NCBI GenBank assembly: GCA_013822345.1 | Contig: PNKH01000068.1 | Coordinates: forward strand, 1-44,095 | DNA from: Isosphaera sp. | GTDB lineage: Bacteria > Planctomycetota > Planctomycetia > Gemmatales > Gemmataceae | DNA: 44,095 nucleotides | Reading direction: 5' to 3' | In this document: positions 1-7,227 of the stretch, one piece after another | How positions within the stretch are numbered: the first letter of the stretch is position 1 | How the letters are laid out: each line of letters starts with the position of its first letter | Position numbers and translations under genes: made by a program | The notes under the pieces: generated by a model | Databases searched by the model: none | What the model was told of the DNA's origin: nothing | What the model saw: only the letters and a program-made list of their open reading frames with translations

Positions 1-102
1 GGCTGACGTGCCAGGCGGCGGCGTCCCGGACCAGCACGCCCACCCCAGGAAGTCCTCGGTGACCTGGCCGACCGGCCGCCCGTCCACGAACCGCAGCAGC
101 AG
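1..102. other. left edge, no supported gene
   Basis: The first 102 bases precede the 3' end of the tRNA-Asn gene. On the minus strand they can be read without a stop (roughly FVDGRPVGQVTEDFLGW), with G or C at most third positions, so this may be the start or an internal piece of a gene that continues beyond the window. No start codon with a ribosome binding site and no recognisable domain is visible, so no CDS is called. Confidence 0.3.
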
Positions 103-174
103 CTCCCCGAGTAGGACTCGAACCTACAACAAACCGGTTAACAGCCGGTTGCTCTACCATTGAGCTATCGGGGA
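103..174 (-). tRNA. tRNA-Asn (GTT)
   Basis: A 72-nt cloverleaf on the minus strand. The acceptor stem is TCCCCGA paired with TCGGGGA, followed by a G discriminator base. The anticodon loop contains CTGTTAA, giving anticodon GTT (Asn). The T-loop is the standard TTCGAGT and the D-arm contains AGCTCAATGGTAGAGC. No CCA is encoded in the DNA. A promoter candidate lies just upstream at 195-222. Confidence 0.95.
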
Positions 175-194
175 TCGTCCTCCGACTCTAGCAC

Positions 195-222
195 ATCGTA
201 ACGCCGCGGTGGCACCCGACAA
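195..222 (-). promoter_or_regulatory. candidate promoter of tRNA-Asn
   Basis: On the minus strand TTGTCG (217-222) is followed after 16 bases by TACGAT (195-200). The -10 element ends 20 bases before the tRNA 5' end. The same hexamer TTGTCG and the same 16-base spacing are found upstream of tRNA-Asp at 20153, which supports the call. It is a reading by eye, not mapped. Confidence 0.5.
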
Positions 223-265
223 GGGGAACCGGGCTTTTCGACGCCCCGCCCGCGGCCTGCCCCGG

Positions 266-271
266 TATACT
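266..271 (+). promoter_or_regulatory. candidate -10 element
   Basis: TATACT stands out in very GC-rich sequence 47 bases before the start of the isomerase-like gene. No convincing -35 hexamer is visible at 15-19 bases upstream, so only the -10 is proposed. Confidence 0.3.
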
Positions 272-318
272 CGCGGCGACCCGCCGGTTCCGGCCGGCAA
301 ACCCCGAGTACCCCTCCC

Positions 319-1230
319 ATGCCGACCCGTCGCACCTTCCTCACCACGACCGCCGCCGCGGCCGTCGCCACGACCGCCCGGCACGCCCCGGCCGACGAAC
401 ACAAGCTCAAGGGCCGCGTCAACCAGTCCGTCGCCTTCTGGTGCTTCAACGCCCGCGGCGAGAAGTGGTCCGCCGACAAGACCTGCGAGGTCGCCAAGGG
501 ACTCGGGTGCAAGTCGGTCGAACTCATCGGCCCCGAGCACTGGGACACCCTCAAGAAGCACGGCCTGGTCTGCGCCATCGCCCCCAACGGCATGCCCGGG
601 GCACCGTTCATGCGCGGGTTCAACAACCCGAAGTTCCACGCCGAACTCGTCGAGCGGACGTCCAAGGCGATCGACCAGTGCGCCGACGCCAGGTTCCCGA
701 GCGTCATCGCCTTCGTCGGGTACAAGTGGACCGACCCGGACGACCCCAAGTCCGCCCCCATCTCCACCGACGACGCCCGGGCCAACTGCGTCAAGGGGCT
801 GAAGCTCCTCGCCGGCCACGCCGAGAAGAAGGGCGTCACCGTCTGCGTCGAGCACCTCAACACCCGCGACGCGTCCGACCCGATGAAGGGCCACCCCGGG
901 TACCAGGGCGACGACCTCGACCTCGTCGCCGACGTGATCCGCAAGGTCGGCTCCCCCCGGGTCAAACTCCTGTTCGACATCTACCACGTCCAGCTCATGC
1001 ACGGCGACCTGGTCCGCCGGGTCGAACAGTGCAAGGACATCCTCGGCCACGTCCACACCGCCGGGGTGCCCGGCCGCGGCGAGCTCGACGACGCCCAGGA
1101 GATCAACTACCCGGCGGTGATCAAGAAGCTGGTCGACGTCGGCTACACCGGGTACGTCGGCCAGGAGTTCATCCCGACCCGCGACCCGCTCGCCGGGCTG
1201 AAGCAAGCCGTCAAGGTGTGCGACGTGTGA
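319..1230 (+). CDS. secreted hydroxypyruvate isomerase-like TIM-barrel protein
   Basis: 303 residues. The N-terminus MPTRRTFLTTTAAAA is a Tat-type signal (RRTF followed by an Ala/Thr-rich stretch), so the enzyme is probably exported folded, with metal bound. The rest matches the xylose-isomerase-like/hydroxypyruvate isomerase family: a divalent-metal sugar isomerase/epimerase barrel. Candidate metal ligands fall in the expected order: Glu178 (VCVEHLN), Asp220 (LLFDIYH), His246 (GHVHTAG) and Glu283 (VGQEFIP). Planctomycetes encode many Tat-exported copies of this fold with unknown substrates, so hydroxypyruvate itself need not be the substrate. It stands alone, separated from the next gene by a palindromic repeat, so coregulation with the GntR gene is not shown. 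Confidence 0.88.
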   Translation: MPTRRTFLTTTAAAAVATTARHAPADEHKLKGRVNQSVAFWCFNARGEKWSADKTCEVAKGLGCKSVELIGPEHWDTLKKHGLVCAIAPNGMPGAPFMRGFNNPKFHAELVERTSKAIDQCADARFPSVIAFVGYKWTDPDDPKSAPISTDDARANCVKGLKLLAGHAEKKGVTVCVEHLNTRDASDPMKGHPGYQGDDLDLVADVIRKVGSPRVKLLFDIYHVQLMHGDLVRRVEQCKDILGHVHTAGVPGRGELDDAQEINYPAVIKKLVDVGYTGYVGQEFIPTRDPLAGLKQAVKVCDV

Positions 1231-1250
1231 CCCGGCAAGGGTTTGCCGGG
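1231..1250 (+). terminator. short hairpin after the isomerase gene
   Basis: CCCGGCAA and TTGCCGGG form an 8-bp stem directly after the stop codon, with the small loop GGGT. There is no U-tract. Its 3' side overlaps the first bases of the REP-like inverted repeat at 1248, so the two may form alternative structures. A role in termination is inference. Confidence 0.4.
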
Positions 1251-1318
1251 CGAACCGCGACCGTCAGGGAGCGGGTGCCACCCGCGGACACCTACTCCCT
1301 GACGGTCGCGGTTCGCCC
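1248..1318. repeat. REP-like inverted repeat, copy 1
   Basis: Two perfectly complementary 24-base arms (1248-1271 and 1295-1318) around a 23-base loop that itself can fold (CGGGTG with CACCCG). The arm reads GGGCGAACCGCGACCGTCAG then GGAG, so the CGAACCGCG end faces outward. The same unit forms the repeats at 13435-13504 and 15882-15968. There is no coding potential and no flanking target duplication that I can see. Confidence 0.9.
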
Positions 1319-1336
1319 GGCCGTTACATCTCGTCC

Positions 1337-1350
1337 GATTCTACAGAATC
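1337..1350. promoter_or_regulatory. candidate operator for the GntR regulator
   Basis: GATTCTACAGAATC is a 6-2-6 perfect palindrome lying 3 bases upstream of the proposed -35 element and 67 bases before the GntR start. It is AT-rich compared with its surroundings. FCD-type GntR proteins commonly bind short palindromes in their own promoter, so an autoregulatory site is a reasonable inference. Confidence 0.4.
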
Positions 1351-1353
1351 CGG

Positions 1354-1383
1354 TTGCCGTCGCGCGGGGTCGCGGGCTACAAT
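1354..1383 (+). promoter_or_regulatory. candidate promoter of the GntR-cytochrome operon
   Basis: TTGCCG (1354-1359), 18 bases, TACAAT (1378-1383). The -10 ends 34 bases before the GntR start codon. It sits directly downstream of the palindrome at 1337-1350. Confidence 0.45.
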
Positions 1384-1417
1384 CCCCTGACCCACCCCCG
1401 CACCCCGCGCACCCGCG

Positions 1418-2155
1418 ATGTCGGCCAACCCGCCCGAAACCCCGTTCGACCACGGGCTCCGCCGCCAGTCCGTCGTCCGGGCCGTCCTCACCGACATCTT
1501 CCACGGCCGGCTCCGCCCCGGCCAGCGGCTCGTGACCGAGATGCTGGCGAACCGGTTCGGGGTGAGCCATACTCCCATCCGGGAGGCCCTCATCGAGCTC
1601 GGCGGGGTCGGGGTGGTCGACCTCCTCCCGAACCGCGGGGCGGTCGTCCGGCGGGTGACCGTCCAGACCGTCCGCGAGGTGTGCCAGGTCCGTAAGGTCC
1701 TCGAGTGCGAGGCGGTCCGCGGGGCCGCCCGGCGGGCCGACCCGGCCGAGGTCGCGGCGGTCGCCGCGGACATCCGCCGGCTGGCCGGCGGGCCCGCCGA
1801 CCCGGACGCCGTCGCCCGCGCCCGGGACCTCGACAGCCGCCTCCACGACCTGATCCGGGTGTCCTGCGGGAACGCCTTCCTGGCCGCGGAGCTCGAGCGC
1901 CTGCTCACCCTGTTCCGCGCCTTCCGGGACGTGACCTGGGACCTCCGGCTCGCCCGCAACGACTACCACCGGGTCGGGGTCGAGGCGGCCGAGCACCTGG
2001 CGATCACCGACGCCCTGACCGCCCGCGACCCCGCCGCCGCCGCCCGGGCGATGTCCGCCCACATGCGCTCCGGGGTGCTGTACTGGTCCCAGGTGACCGC
2101 GAGCCTGACCGCCCAGCCCGACGACCGGCCCGACGCCCCCACGACGCGCCCCTGA
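1418..2155 (+). CDS. GntR-family transcriptional regulator, FCD subfamily
   Basis: 245 residues. Residues 10-80 form the winged helix-turn-helix, with the typical GntR core (LRPGQRLVTEMLANRFGVSH, then TPIREAL). Residues 85-225 are the all-helical FCD ligand domain. The FCD metal-site residues are all visible: Asp139, His143, His193 and His215, so a metal-assisted acidic ligand such as an organic or uronic acid is likely from family knowledge. The gene starts 15 bases before the cytochrome gene that follows, which implies one transcript, so this regulator probably controls the PSCyt/DUF1501 pair downstream and itself, perhaps through the palindrome at 1337. Confidence 0.92.
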   Translation: MSANPPETPFDHGLRRQSVVRAVLTDIFHGRLRPGQRLVTEMLANRFGVSHTPIREALIELGGVGVVDLLPNRGAVVRRVTVQTVREVCQVRKVLECEAVRGAARRADPAEVAAVAADIRRLAGGPADPDAVARARDLDSRLHDLIRVSCGNAFLAAELERLLTLFRAFRDVTWDLRLARNDYHRVGVEAAEHLAITDALTARDPAAAARAMSAHMRSGVLYWSQVTASLTAQPDDRPDAPTTRP

Positions 2156-2169
2156 CCGGGAACCACGCC

Positions 2170-5100
2170 ATGCCGCGACCGCTCCCCGCCCTCGTGCCCG
2201 CCGCCCTCGCCGCGGCCCTGGTGTTCTCCCCGGCCGCGGCCGAGCCGACCAACCCGGTCGCCCCCGCCCCGGCCCCGGGCGCCGGGAAGCTCGAGTACAA
2301 CCGCGACATCCGCCCGATCCTGGCCGAGAACTGCTTCGCCTGCCACGGCCCGGACAGCGCCGCCCGGAAGGCCGACCTCCGGGTCGACCGCCGCGAGGAC
2401 GCCGTCGCCGCCAAGGCGATCGTCCCCGGGAAGCCGGCCGACAGCGAACTGGTCACCCGCATCTTCGCCGCCGAAGGCGACGGGATGATGCCGCCGGCGA
2501 AGTCGCACAAGAAGCTCACCGCCGCCCAGAAGGCGACGCTCAAGCGGTGGGTCGAGGAAGGGGCCGAGTACCAGCCGCACTGGTCGTTCATCACCCCGAC
2601 CCGGCCGAAGCCGCCGGAGGTGAGGGACAAGGCGTGGGTCCGCAACCCGATCGACAACTTCGTGCTGGCGAAGCTCGAAGCCGCGGGGCTGAAGCCGGCC
2701 CCGGAGGCCGACCGCCGGACGCTCGCCCGCCGCCTGGCGTTCGACCTCACCGGCCTGCCGCCGGAGCCGGCCGACGTCGAGGCGTTCGTGGCCGACAAGT
2801 CCGAGCACTACTACGAGAAGTACGTGACCAAGCTGATGGACTCGCCGCACTGGGGCGAGCACCGCGGCCGGTACTGGCTCGACTACGCCCGGTACGCCGA
2901 CACCCACGGCATCCACTTCGACAACTTCCGCGAGGTGTGGGCGTACCGCGACTGGGTGATCGCGGCGTTCAACCGGAACCAGCCGTTCGACCGGTTCACC
3001 GTGGAGCAGCTGGCCGGCGACCTGCTCCCCGAGCCGACCCTCGACCAGCGGGTCGCGACCGGGTTCAACCGGTGCAACATCACCACCAACGAGGGCGGGA
3101 TCATCGACGACGAGTACGTCGTCCTGTACGCCCGGGACCGGACCGAGACGACCTCGGCCGTCTGGATGGGGCTGACCACCGGGTGCGCCGTCTGCCACGA
3201 CCACAAGTACGACCCGGTGTCGCAGAAGGACTTCTACAGCCTGTCCGCGTTCTTCAACAACACCACCCAGGTGGCGAAGGACGGGAACGTCCCGAACACC
3301 CCCCCGATCATCAACGTGCCGCGGACCGAGGACCGCCCGCGGTTCGACGCGGTGGTCAAGGAGGTGGCGGCGGCGAAGGCCAAGGTCGACGCCCGGAAGG
3401 GCGCGGCCCGGGCGGAGTTCAAGGAGTGGGTGGCGACGGCCAAGCCGGAGGACTTCGGGGCCGAGCCGCCGAAGGACGGCCTGGCGTTCCACGCCCCGCT
3501 CAAGGAGGGGAAGGGTGACGCGGTCGCCGTCACCGCCGCCGGGAAGGAGCAGACCGCCAAGCTCCCGGCCGGGTACAACTGGAACGGCCTCCGCCCCGAC
3601 AAGACGAAGGTGGCGTTCACGATCCAGCAGGGCCCGGCCCTGGAGCTGAAGGAGGTCGGCGACTTCGACCGGACCCAGCCGTTCGCCGTGTCGTTCTGGG
3701 TGAACCCGGGCGGCCGCGGGAAGACCGGGGCGGTGGTCGCCCGGATGGACGAGGGGAACGGGTTCCGCGGGTGGGACGTGTGGCTGCAGAACGACCGGGT
3801 CGGCACCCACCTCGTCAACACCTACCCGCAGGACGCCCTGAAGGTGGTCGCCAAGGCCCCGCTTCCCGCGAACAAGTGGACCCACGTCGTCGTCGCCCAC
3901 GACGGCAGCGGCAAGGCCGCCGGGACGAGGGTGTACTACGACGGCGAGCCGCAGCCGGTCGACGTCGAGACCGACACCCTGAAGTCGACCACCCGGACCG
4001 CGGTCCCGTTCAAGGTCGGGCAGCGGCACACCACGTCCCGCCTCGCCGGGGTGTCGCTGGAAGACCTGCGCGTCTACGACCGCCCGTTCACCGCGGTCGA
4101 CGCCCAACTGGCGGCGGGGTCGCGGAAGACGGCGGACATCGTGGCGAAGCCGGCGGCGAAGCGGACCGCGGCCGAGGCCGAGGAGCTGTTCACCTGGTGG
4201 CTGGTGACCCGGGACGGCGCATACCGCGACCTGTCGGCGGCGTACCGGAAGGTGCAGGCGGAGGAGGTGGCGATCCGCGGCCGCGGGACGATCGCCCACG
4301 TGATGAACGAGAAGCCGGGGGAGCCGGGGGCGTTCGTGCTGTTCCGCGGGGACTACGACAAGAAGCGCGACCCGGTCAAGGCGGCCACCCCGGCGGCGCT
4401 GCCGCGGATGGACCCGGCCCTGCCCCGCAACCGCCTCGGCCTCGCCCAGTGGCTGCTGGCGAAGGACCACCCGCTGACCGCCCGGGTGACGGTGAACCGG
4501 TTCTGGCAGGAGCTGTACGGGACCGGGCTGGTGCGGACGAGCGGCGACTTCGGCATCGCCGGCGAGCTGCCGAGCCACCCGGAGCTGCTCGACTGGCTGG
4601 CGGTCGAGTTCCGCGAGCCGTCGTGGGGTGGCTGCTGCGAGGCCCCGCCGGGGTGGGACGTGAAGGCGTTCTTCCGGCTACTGGTGACCTCGGCGACGTA
4701 CCGCCAGGCGGCGGTGGCGACGGGCGAGAAGCTGGCGAAAGACCGGGACAACCGGCTGATGAGCCGCGGCCCGCGGTTCCGGATGGACGCCGAGATGATC
4801 CGGGACAACGCCCTGGCGGCGAGCGGTCTGCTGGTCCGGAAGCTCGGCGGGCCGAGCGTGAAGCCGTACCAGCCGGACGGGGTGTGGGAGGCGGTGGCGA
4901 TGATCGGGTCGAACACCCGGAACTACAAGGCGGACGCCGGCGAGAACCTGTACCGGCGGAGCATGTACACGTTCTGGAAGCGGTCGGCCCCGCCGGCGGC
5001 GATGGAGGTGCTGAACGCCCCGAACCGGGAGACCTGCACCGTCCGCCGGGACCGGACGAACACCCCGATCGCGGCCCTGCTGACGCTCAACGACGTGCAG

Positions 5101-5403
5101 TTCGTCGAGGCCGCCCGGGTGCTGGCCGAGAAGGCCATGAAGGCCGAGAAGGACGACGACGCCCGGATCGGGTTCGTGTCGGCGCGGCTGCTGGCCCGGC
5201 CGTTCAAGCCGGCGGAGCTGGCGATCGTGAAGGACTCGCTCGGGGCGCTGCGGAAGAACTACCGGGCGAAGCCGGAGGACGCGAGGAAGCTGATCGCGTT
5301 CGGGGAGTCGAAGGCGGACGCGACCCTGGACGCGGCCGAGCTGGCGGCGTGGACGATGCTCGTGAACCAGGTGCTGAACCTGGACGAGGTGCTGAACAAG
5401 TGA
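2170..5403 (+). CDS. secreted PSCyt1-PSCyt2-LamG-PSD1 protein (DUF1549/DUF1553)
   Basis: 1077 residues beginning at MPRPLPALVPA, a Sec-type signal peptide ending near residue 24. Upstream in-frame codons overlap the GntR gene and are not used. Order: planctomycete cytochrome C domain with a haem motif CFACH (55-59); DUF1549 region about 90-360 containing CAVCHDHKYDP (339 on); a LamG/concanavalin-like domain about 495-640 (FAVSFWVNPGG..GAVVARMDEG); DUF1553 from about 750 to the end (HPLTARVTVNRFWQELYG). The two CXXCH motifs indicate covalent haem. The LamG insert suggests carbohydrate or protein binding. The paired DUF1501 gene follows after 286 bases. The family is widespread in planctomycetes but no reaction is established. 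Confidence 0.9.
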   Translation: MPRPLPALVPAALAAALVFSPAAAEPTNPVAPAPAPGAGKLEYNRDIRPILAENCFACHGPDSAARKADLRVDRREDAVAAKAIVPGKPADSELVTRIFAAEGDGMMPPAKSHKKLTAAQKATLKRWVEEGAEYQPHWSFITPTRPKPPEVRDKAWVRNPIDNFVLAKLEAAGLKPAPEADRRTLARRLAFDLTGLPPEPADVEAFVADKSEHYYEKYVTKLMDSPHWGEHRGRYWLDYARYADTHGIHFDNFREVWAYRDWVIAAFNRNQPFDRFTVEQLAGDLLPEPTLDQRVATGFNRCNITTNEGGIIDDEYVVLYARDRTETTSAVWMGLTTGCAVCHDHKYDPVSQKDFYSLSAFFNNTTQVAKDGNVPNTPPIINVPRTEDRPRFDAVVKEVAAAKAKVDARKGAARAEFKEWVATAKPEDFGAEPPKDGLAFHAPLKEGKGDAVAVTAAGKEQTAKLPAGYNWNGLRPDKTKVAFTIQQGPALELKEVGDFDRTQPFAVSFWVNPGGRGKTGAVVARMDEGNGFRGWDVWLQNDRVGTHLVNTYPQDALKVVAKAPLPANKWTHVVVAHDGSGKAAGTRVYYDGEPQPVDVETDTLKSTTRTAVPFKVGQRHTTSRLAGVSLEDLRVYDRPFTAVDAQLAAGSRKTADIVAKPAAKRTAAEAEELFTWWLVTRDGAYRDLSAAYRKVQAEEVAIRGRGTIAHVMNEKPGEPGAFVLFRGDYDKKRDPVKAATPAALPRMDPALPRNRLGLAQWLLAKDHPLTARVTVNRFWQELYGTGLVRTSGDFGIAGELPSHPELLDWLAVEFREPSWGGCCEAPPGWDVKAFFRLLVTSATYRQAAVATGEKLAKDRDNRLMSRGPRFRMDAEMIRDNALAASGLLVRKLGGPSVKPYQPDGVWEAVAMIGSNTRNYKADAGENLYRRSMYTFWKRSAPPAAMEVLNAPNRETCTVRRDRTNTPIAALLTLNDVQFVEAARVLAEKAMKAEKDDDARIGFVSARLLARPFKPAELAIVKDSLGALRKNYRAKPEDARKLIAFGESKADATLDAAELAAWTMLVNQVLNLDEVLNK

Positions 5404-5508
5404 CGTGCCGCGGGCTTGATATCACAGTTTGTGATATCAAGGCCCGGCCCGTAGAGATGCTCGGGTAGCGAGTTGCGAACGTGAGGTCGCAAATTGCGAC
5501 CTCACGTT
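5404..5508 (+). terminator. two consecutive palindromes after the cytochrome gene
   Basis: First hairpin 5411-5446: CGGGCTTGATATCACA and its complement around the loop GTT, with one bulged G; the core is a 12-bp perfect stem. Second 5478-5508: a 31-base palindrome AACGTGAGGTCGCAA-A-TTGCGACCTCACGTT followed by two more T, so it ends in a run of four T. The second is the most intrinsic-terminator-like structure in the window, although its one-base centre means the hairpin must open a few base pairs to form. Either could attenuate transcription before the DUF1501 gene. Confidence 0.55.
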
Positions 5509-5510
5509 TT

Positions 5511-5671
5511 AGCCCCGGAGGGGCGGCGGACGGTAGCCAGGGGTGGAGCGCAGCGCAACCCCTGGCGGCCTACCCGGACCCCCCTCCGCCGTCGCCCGCC
5601 GGGGGTTGCGCTCCGGCCCGTTCCGGGCCTCCGCTCCACCCCCGGCTACCGTCCGCCGCCCCTCCGGGGCT
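5511..5671. repeat. 161-bp long inverted repeat upstream of DUF1501
   Basis: Outer arms of 40 bases (5511-5550 and 5632-5671) match with a single mismatch and start with AGCCCCGGAGGGGCGGCGGA. Further inside, a CGCAACCCC block (near 5555) faces GGGGTTGCG (near 5602) so the structure extends toward the centre. It ends 18 bases before the DUF1501 start codon, so a folded transcript would sit right at the ribosome entry region. Similar AGCCCCGGAGGGGC-type palindromes are known to me as dispersed elements of environmental planctomycete genomes; copy number here cannot be counted. Confidence 0.85.
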
Positions 5672-5689
5672 CACAAACACGAGACACCC

Positions 5690-7159
5690 ATGAACCTGTT
5701 CGACAACCCCCGCGCCCTGGCGATGACCCGCCGGCACTTCTTCCGGTCGTCCGGGTTCTCGCTCGGGGCGACCGCCCTCGCCGCCCTCCAGGCGGACGAC
5801 GCCCGCGCCGCCGGCGGCACCCCGAACGGCGACGGCGCCGCCCTCCCCGAGACGCACTTCCCGGCGAAGTGCAAGCACGTCATCTACCTGCACATGGTCG
5901 GCGGCCCGGCCCAAATGGACCTGTACGACTACAAGCCGAGGATGCTCGACTTCTACGACAAGGACCTCCCCAAGGAGGTCCAGGGCGGGCAGCGGCTCAC
6001 CACCATGACGGACAAGCAGCCGCGGTTCCCGATCGCCCCGTCGAAGTACCGGTTCAAGCAGAAGGGCCGGTGCGGGATGTGGATGAACGACGAACTCCTC
6101 CCGCACACCGCCCGGATGGCGGACGACATGTGCTTCATCCGGAGCATGCACACCGAGGCGATCAACCACGAGCCGGCCATCACCTACATGCAGACCGGCA
6201 ACCAGGTGACCGGCCGGCCGTGCCTCGGGGCGTGGACCAGCTACGGCCTCGGCAGCCTGAACCGCAACCTGCCGGCGTTCGTCGTCATGGTCGCCAAGCC
6301 GAGCAACCAGGAGCAGGTGCAGGCGATCTCCGCCCGGCTGTGGCAGTCCGGGTACCTGCCGGGTGAACACGCGGCGGTCAGCTTCCGGGCGGCCGGCGAC
6401 CCGATCCTGTTCATCAACAACCCGCCGGGCGTCACCCCGGAGGTCCGCCGCACCACCCTCGACGGGCTGAACAAGCTGAACGGGCTGACCGCGGCCGAGC
6501 TGAACGACCCGGAGACGAAGACCCGGATGGCCCAGTACGAGATGGCGTACCGGATGCAGGCGAGCGTCCCGGAGCTGACCGACCTGGCGGCCGAGCCGGC
6601 GAAGGTGCTCGACCTGTACGGCCCGGACGTGCGGAAGCCGGGGACGTTCGCGAACACCGCCCTGACCGCCCGGCGCCTCGTGCAACGCGGGGTGCGGTTC
6701 GTCCAGGTGTACCACAACAACTGGGACCACCACGGCAACCTGGCCGGGCGGATGCCGGACCAGTGCAAGGACGTGGACCAGCCGTGCTGGGCGCTGATCC
6801 AGGACCTGAAGCGGCTCGGGCTGTTCGACAGCACCCTGGTGATCTGGGGCGGGGAGTTCGGCCGGACGATCTACAGCCAGGGCGGGCTGACCAAGACGAA
6901 CTACGGCCGGGACCACCACCCGCGGTGCTTCACGATGTGGATGGCCGGCGGCGGGAGCAAGGGCGGGGCGATCTACGGGGAGACGGACGACTTCAGCTAC
7001 AACATCGTCAAGGACCCGTGCCACATCCGCGACTTCCACGCGACGGTGCTGCACCTGATGGGGATCGACCACGACCGGTTCAGCTTCCGCTTCCAGGGCC
7101 TCGACCAGAAGTTGACCGGGGTCGAGAAGGCGTCCGTCATCAAGGAACTGGTCGGCTGA
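5690..7159 (+). CDS. Tat-exported DUF1501 protein
   Basis: 489 residues starting at MNLFDNPRALA. The Tat motif MTRRHFFRSSGFSLG (12 on) precedes a hydrophobic stretch and an Ala-rich cleavage region near residue 40. DUF1501 is an alkaline-phosphatase/sulfatase-like fold; characteristic family segments are HVIYLHMVGGPAQMDLYDYK, HTEAINHEPA, WGGEFGRT and GRDHHPRCFTMWMAGGG. The last two carry conserved Asp/His/Arg residues of the putative metal site. In planctomycetes DUF1501 genes typically follow a PSCyt/DUF1553 gene, as here, so the two products probably act as a pair outside the cytoplasm. The start at 5690 is chosen because the extra 49 upstream codons would translate the long inverted repeat. 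No substrate is known. Confidence 0.9.
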   Translation: MNLFDNPRALAMTRRHFFRSSGFSLGATALAALQADDARAAGGTPNGDGAALPETHFPAKCKHVIYLHMVGGPAQMDLYDYKPRMLDFYDKDLPKEVQGGQRLTTMTDKQPRFPIAPSKYRFKQKGRCGMWMNDELLPHTARMADDMCFIRSMHTEAINHEPAITYMQTGNQVTGRPCLGAWTSYGLGSLNRNLPAFVVMVAKPSNQEQVQAISARLWQSGYLPGEHAAVSFRAAGDPILFINNPPGVTPEVRRTTLDGLNKLNGLTAAELNDPETKTRMAQYEMAYRMQASVPELTDLAAEPAKVLDLYGPDVRKPGTFANTALTARRLVQRGVRFVQVYHNNWDHHGNLAGRMPDQCKDVDQPCWALIQDLKRLGLFDSTLVIWGGEFGRTIYSQGGLTKTNYGRDHHPRCFTMWMAGGGSKGGAIYGETDDFSYNIVKDPCHIRDFHATVLHLMGIDHDRFSFRFQGLDQKLTGVEKASVIKELVG

Positions 7160-7160
7160 A

Positions 7161-7204
7161 CGGTTCGCTCGCGTCGCAGACGCGTCTGCGACGCGAGCGA
7201 ACCG
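7161..7204. repeat. perfect 44-bp palindrome, GCAGACGCGTCTGC family, copy 1
   Basis: Two 22-base arms with no loop, centred on ACGCGT, beginning one base after the DUF1501 stop. The central 24 bases are identical to the palindrome at 36238-36287, whereas the outer arms differ in a way that keeps each copy perfectly symmetrical. It sits between two convergent genes (DUF1501 plus, unknown secreted protein minus). Confidence 0.92.
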
Positions 7205-7227
7205 GGGTCTACCGTCGCGACCCGCCG

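Noticed and set aside
103-174. An integration site at tRNA-Asn
   Set aside because: No integrase and no second copy of the tRNA 3' end are visible within the window.
1963-4578. An 871-codon open frame on the minus strand opposite the cytochrome gene
   Set aside because: It is a shadow of the GC-rich coding strand. Its translation is rich in Arg, Gly, Val and Leu with no domain, while the plus strand has clear haem motifs and signal peptide.
5511-5671. An insertion sequence or MITE with target duplication
   Set aside because: The long inverted repeat has MITE-like ends but the flanks (CACGTTTT and CACAAACA) show no convincing duplicated target, so it is reported only as a repeat.
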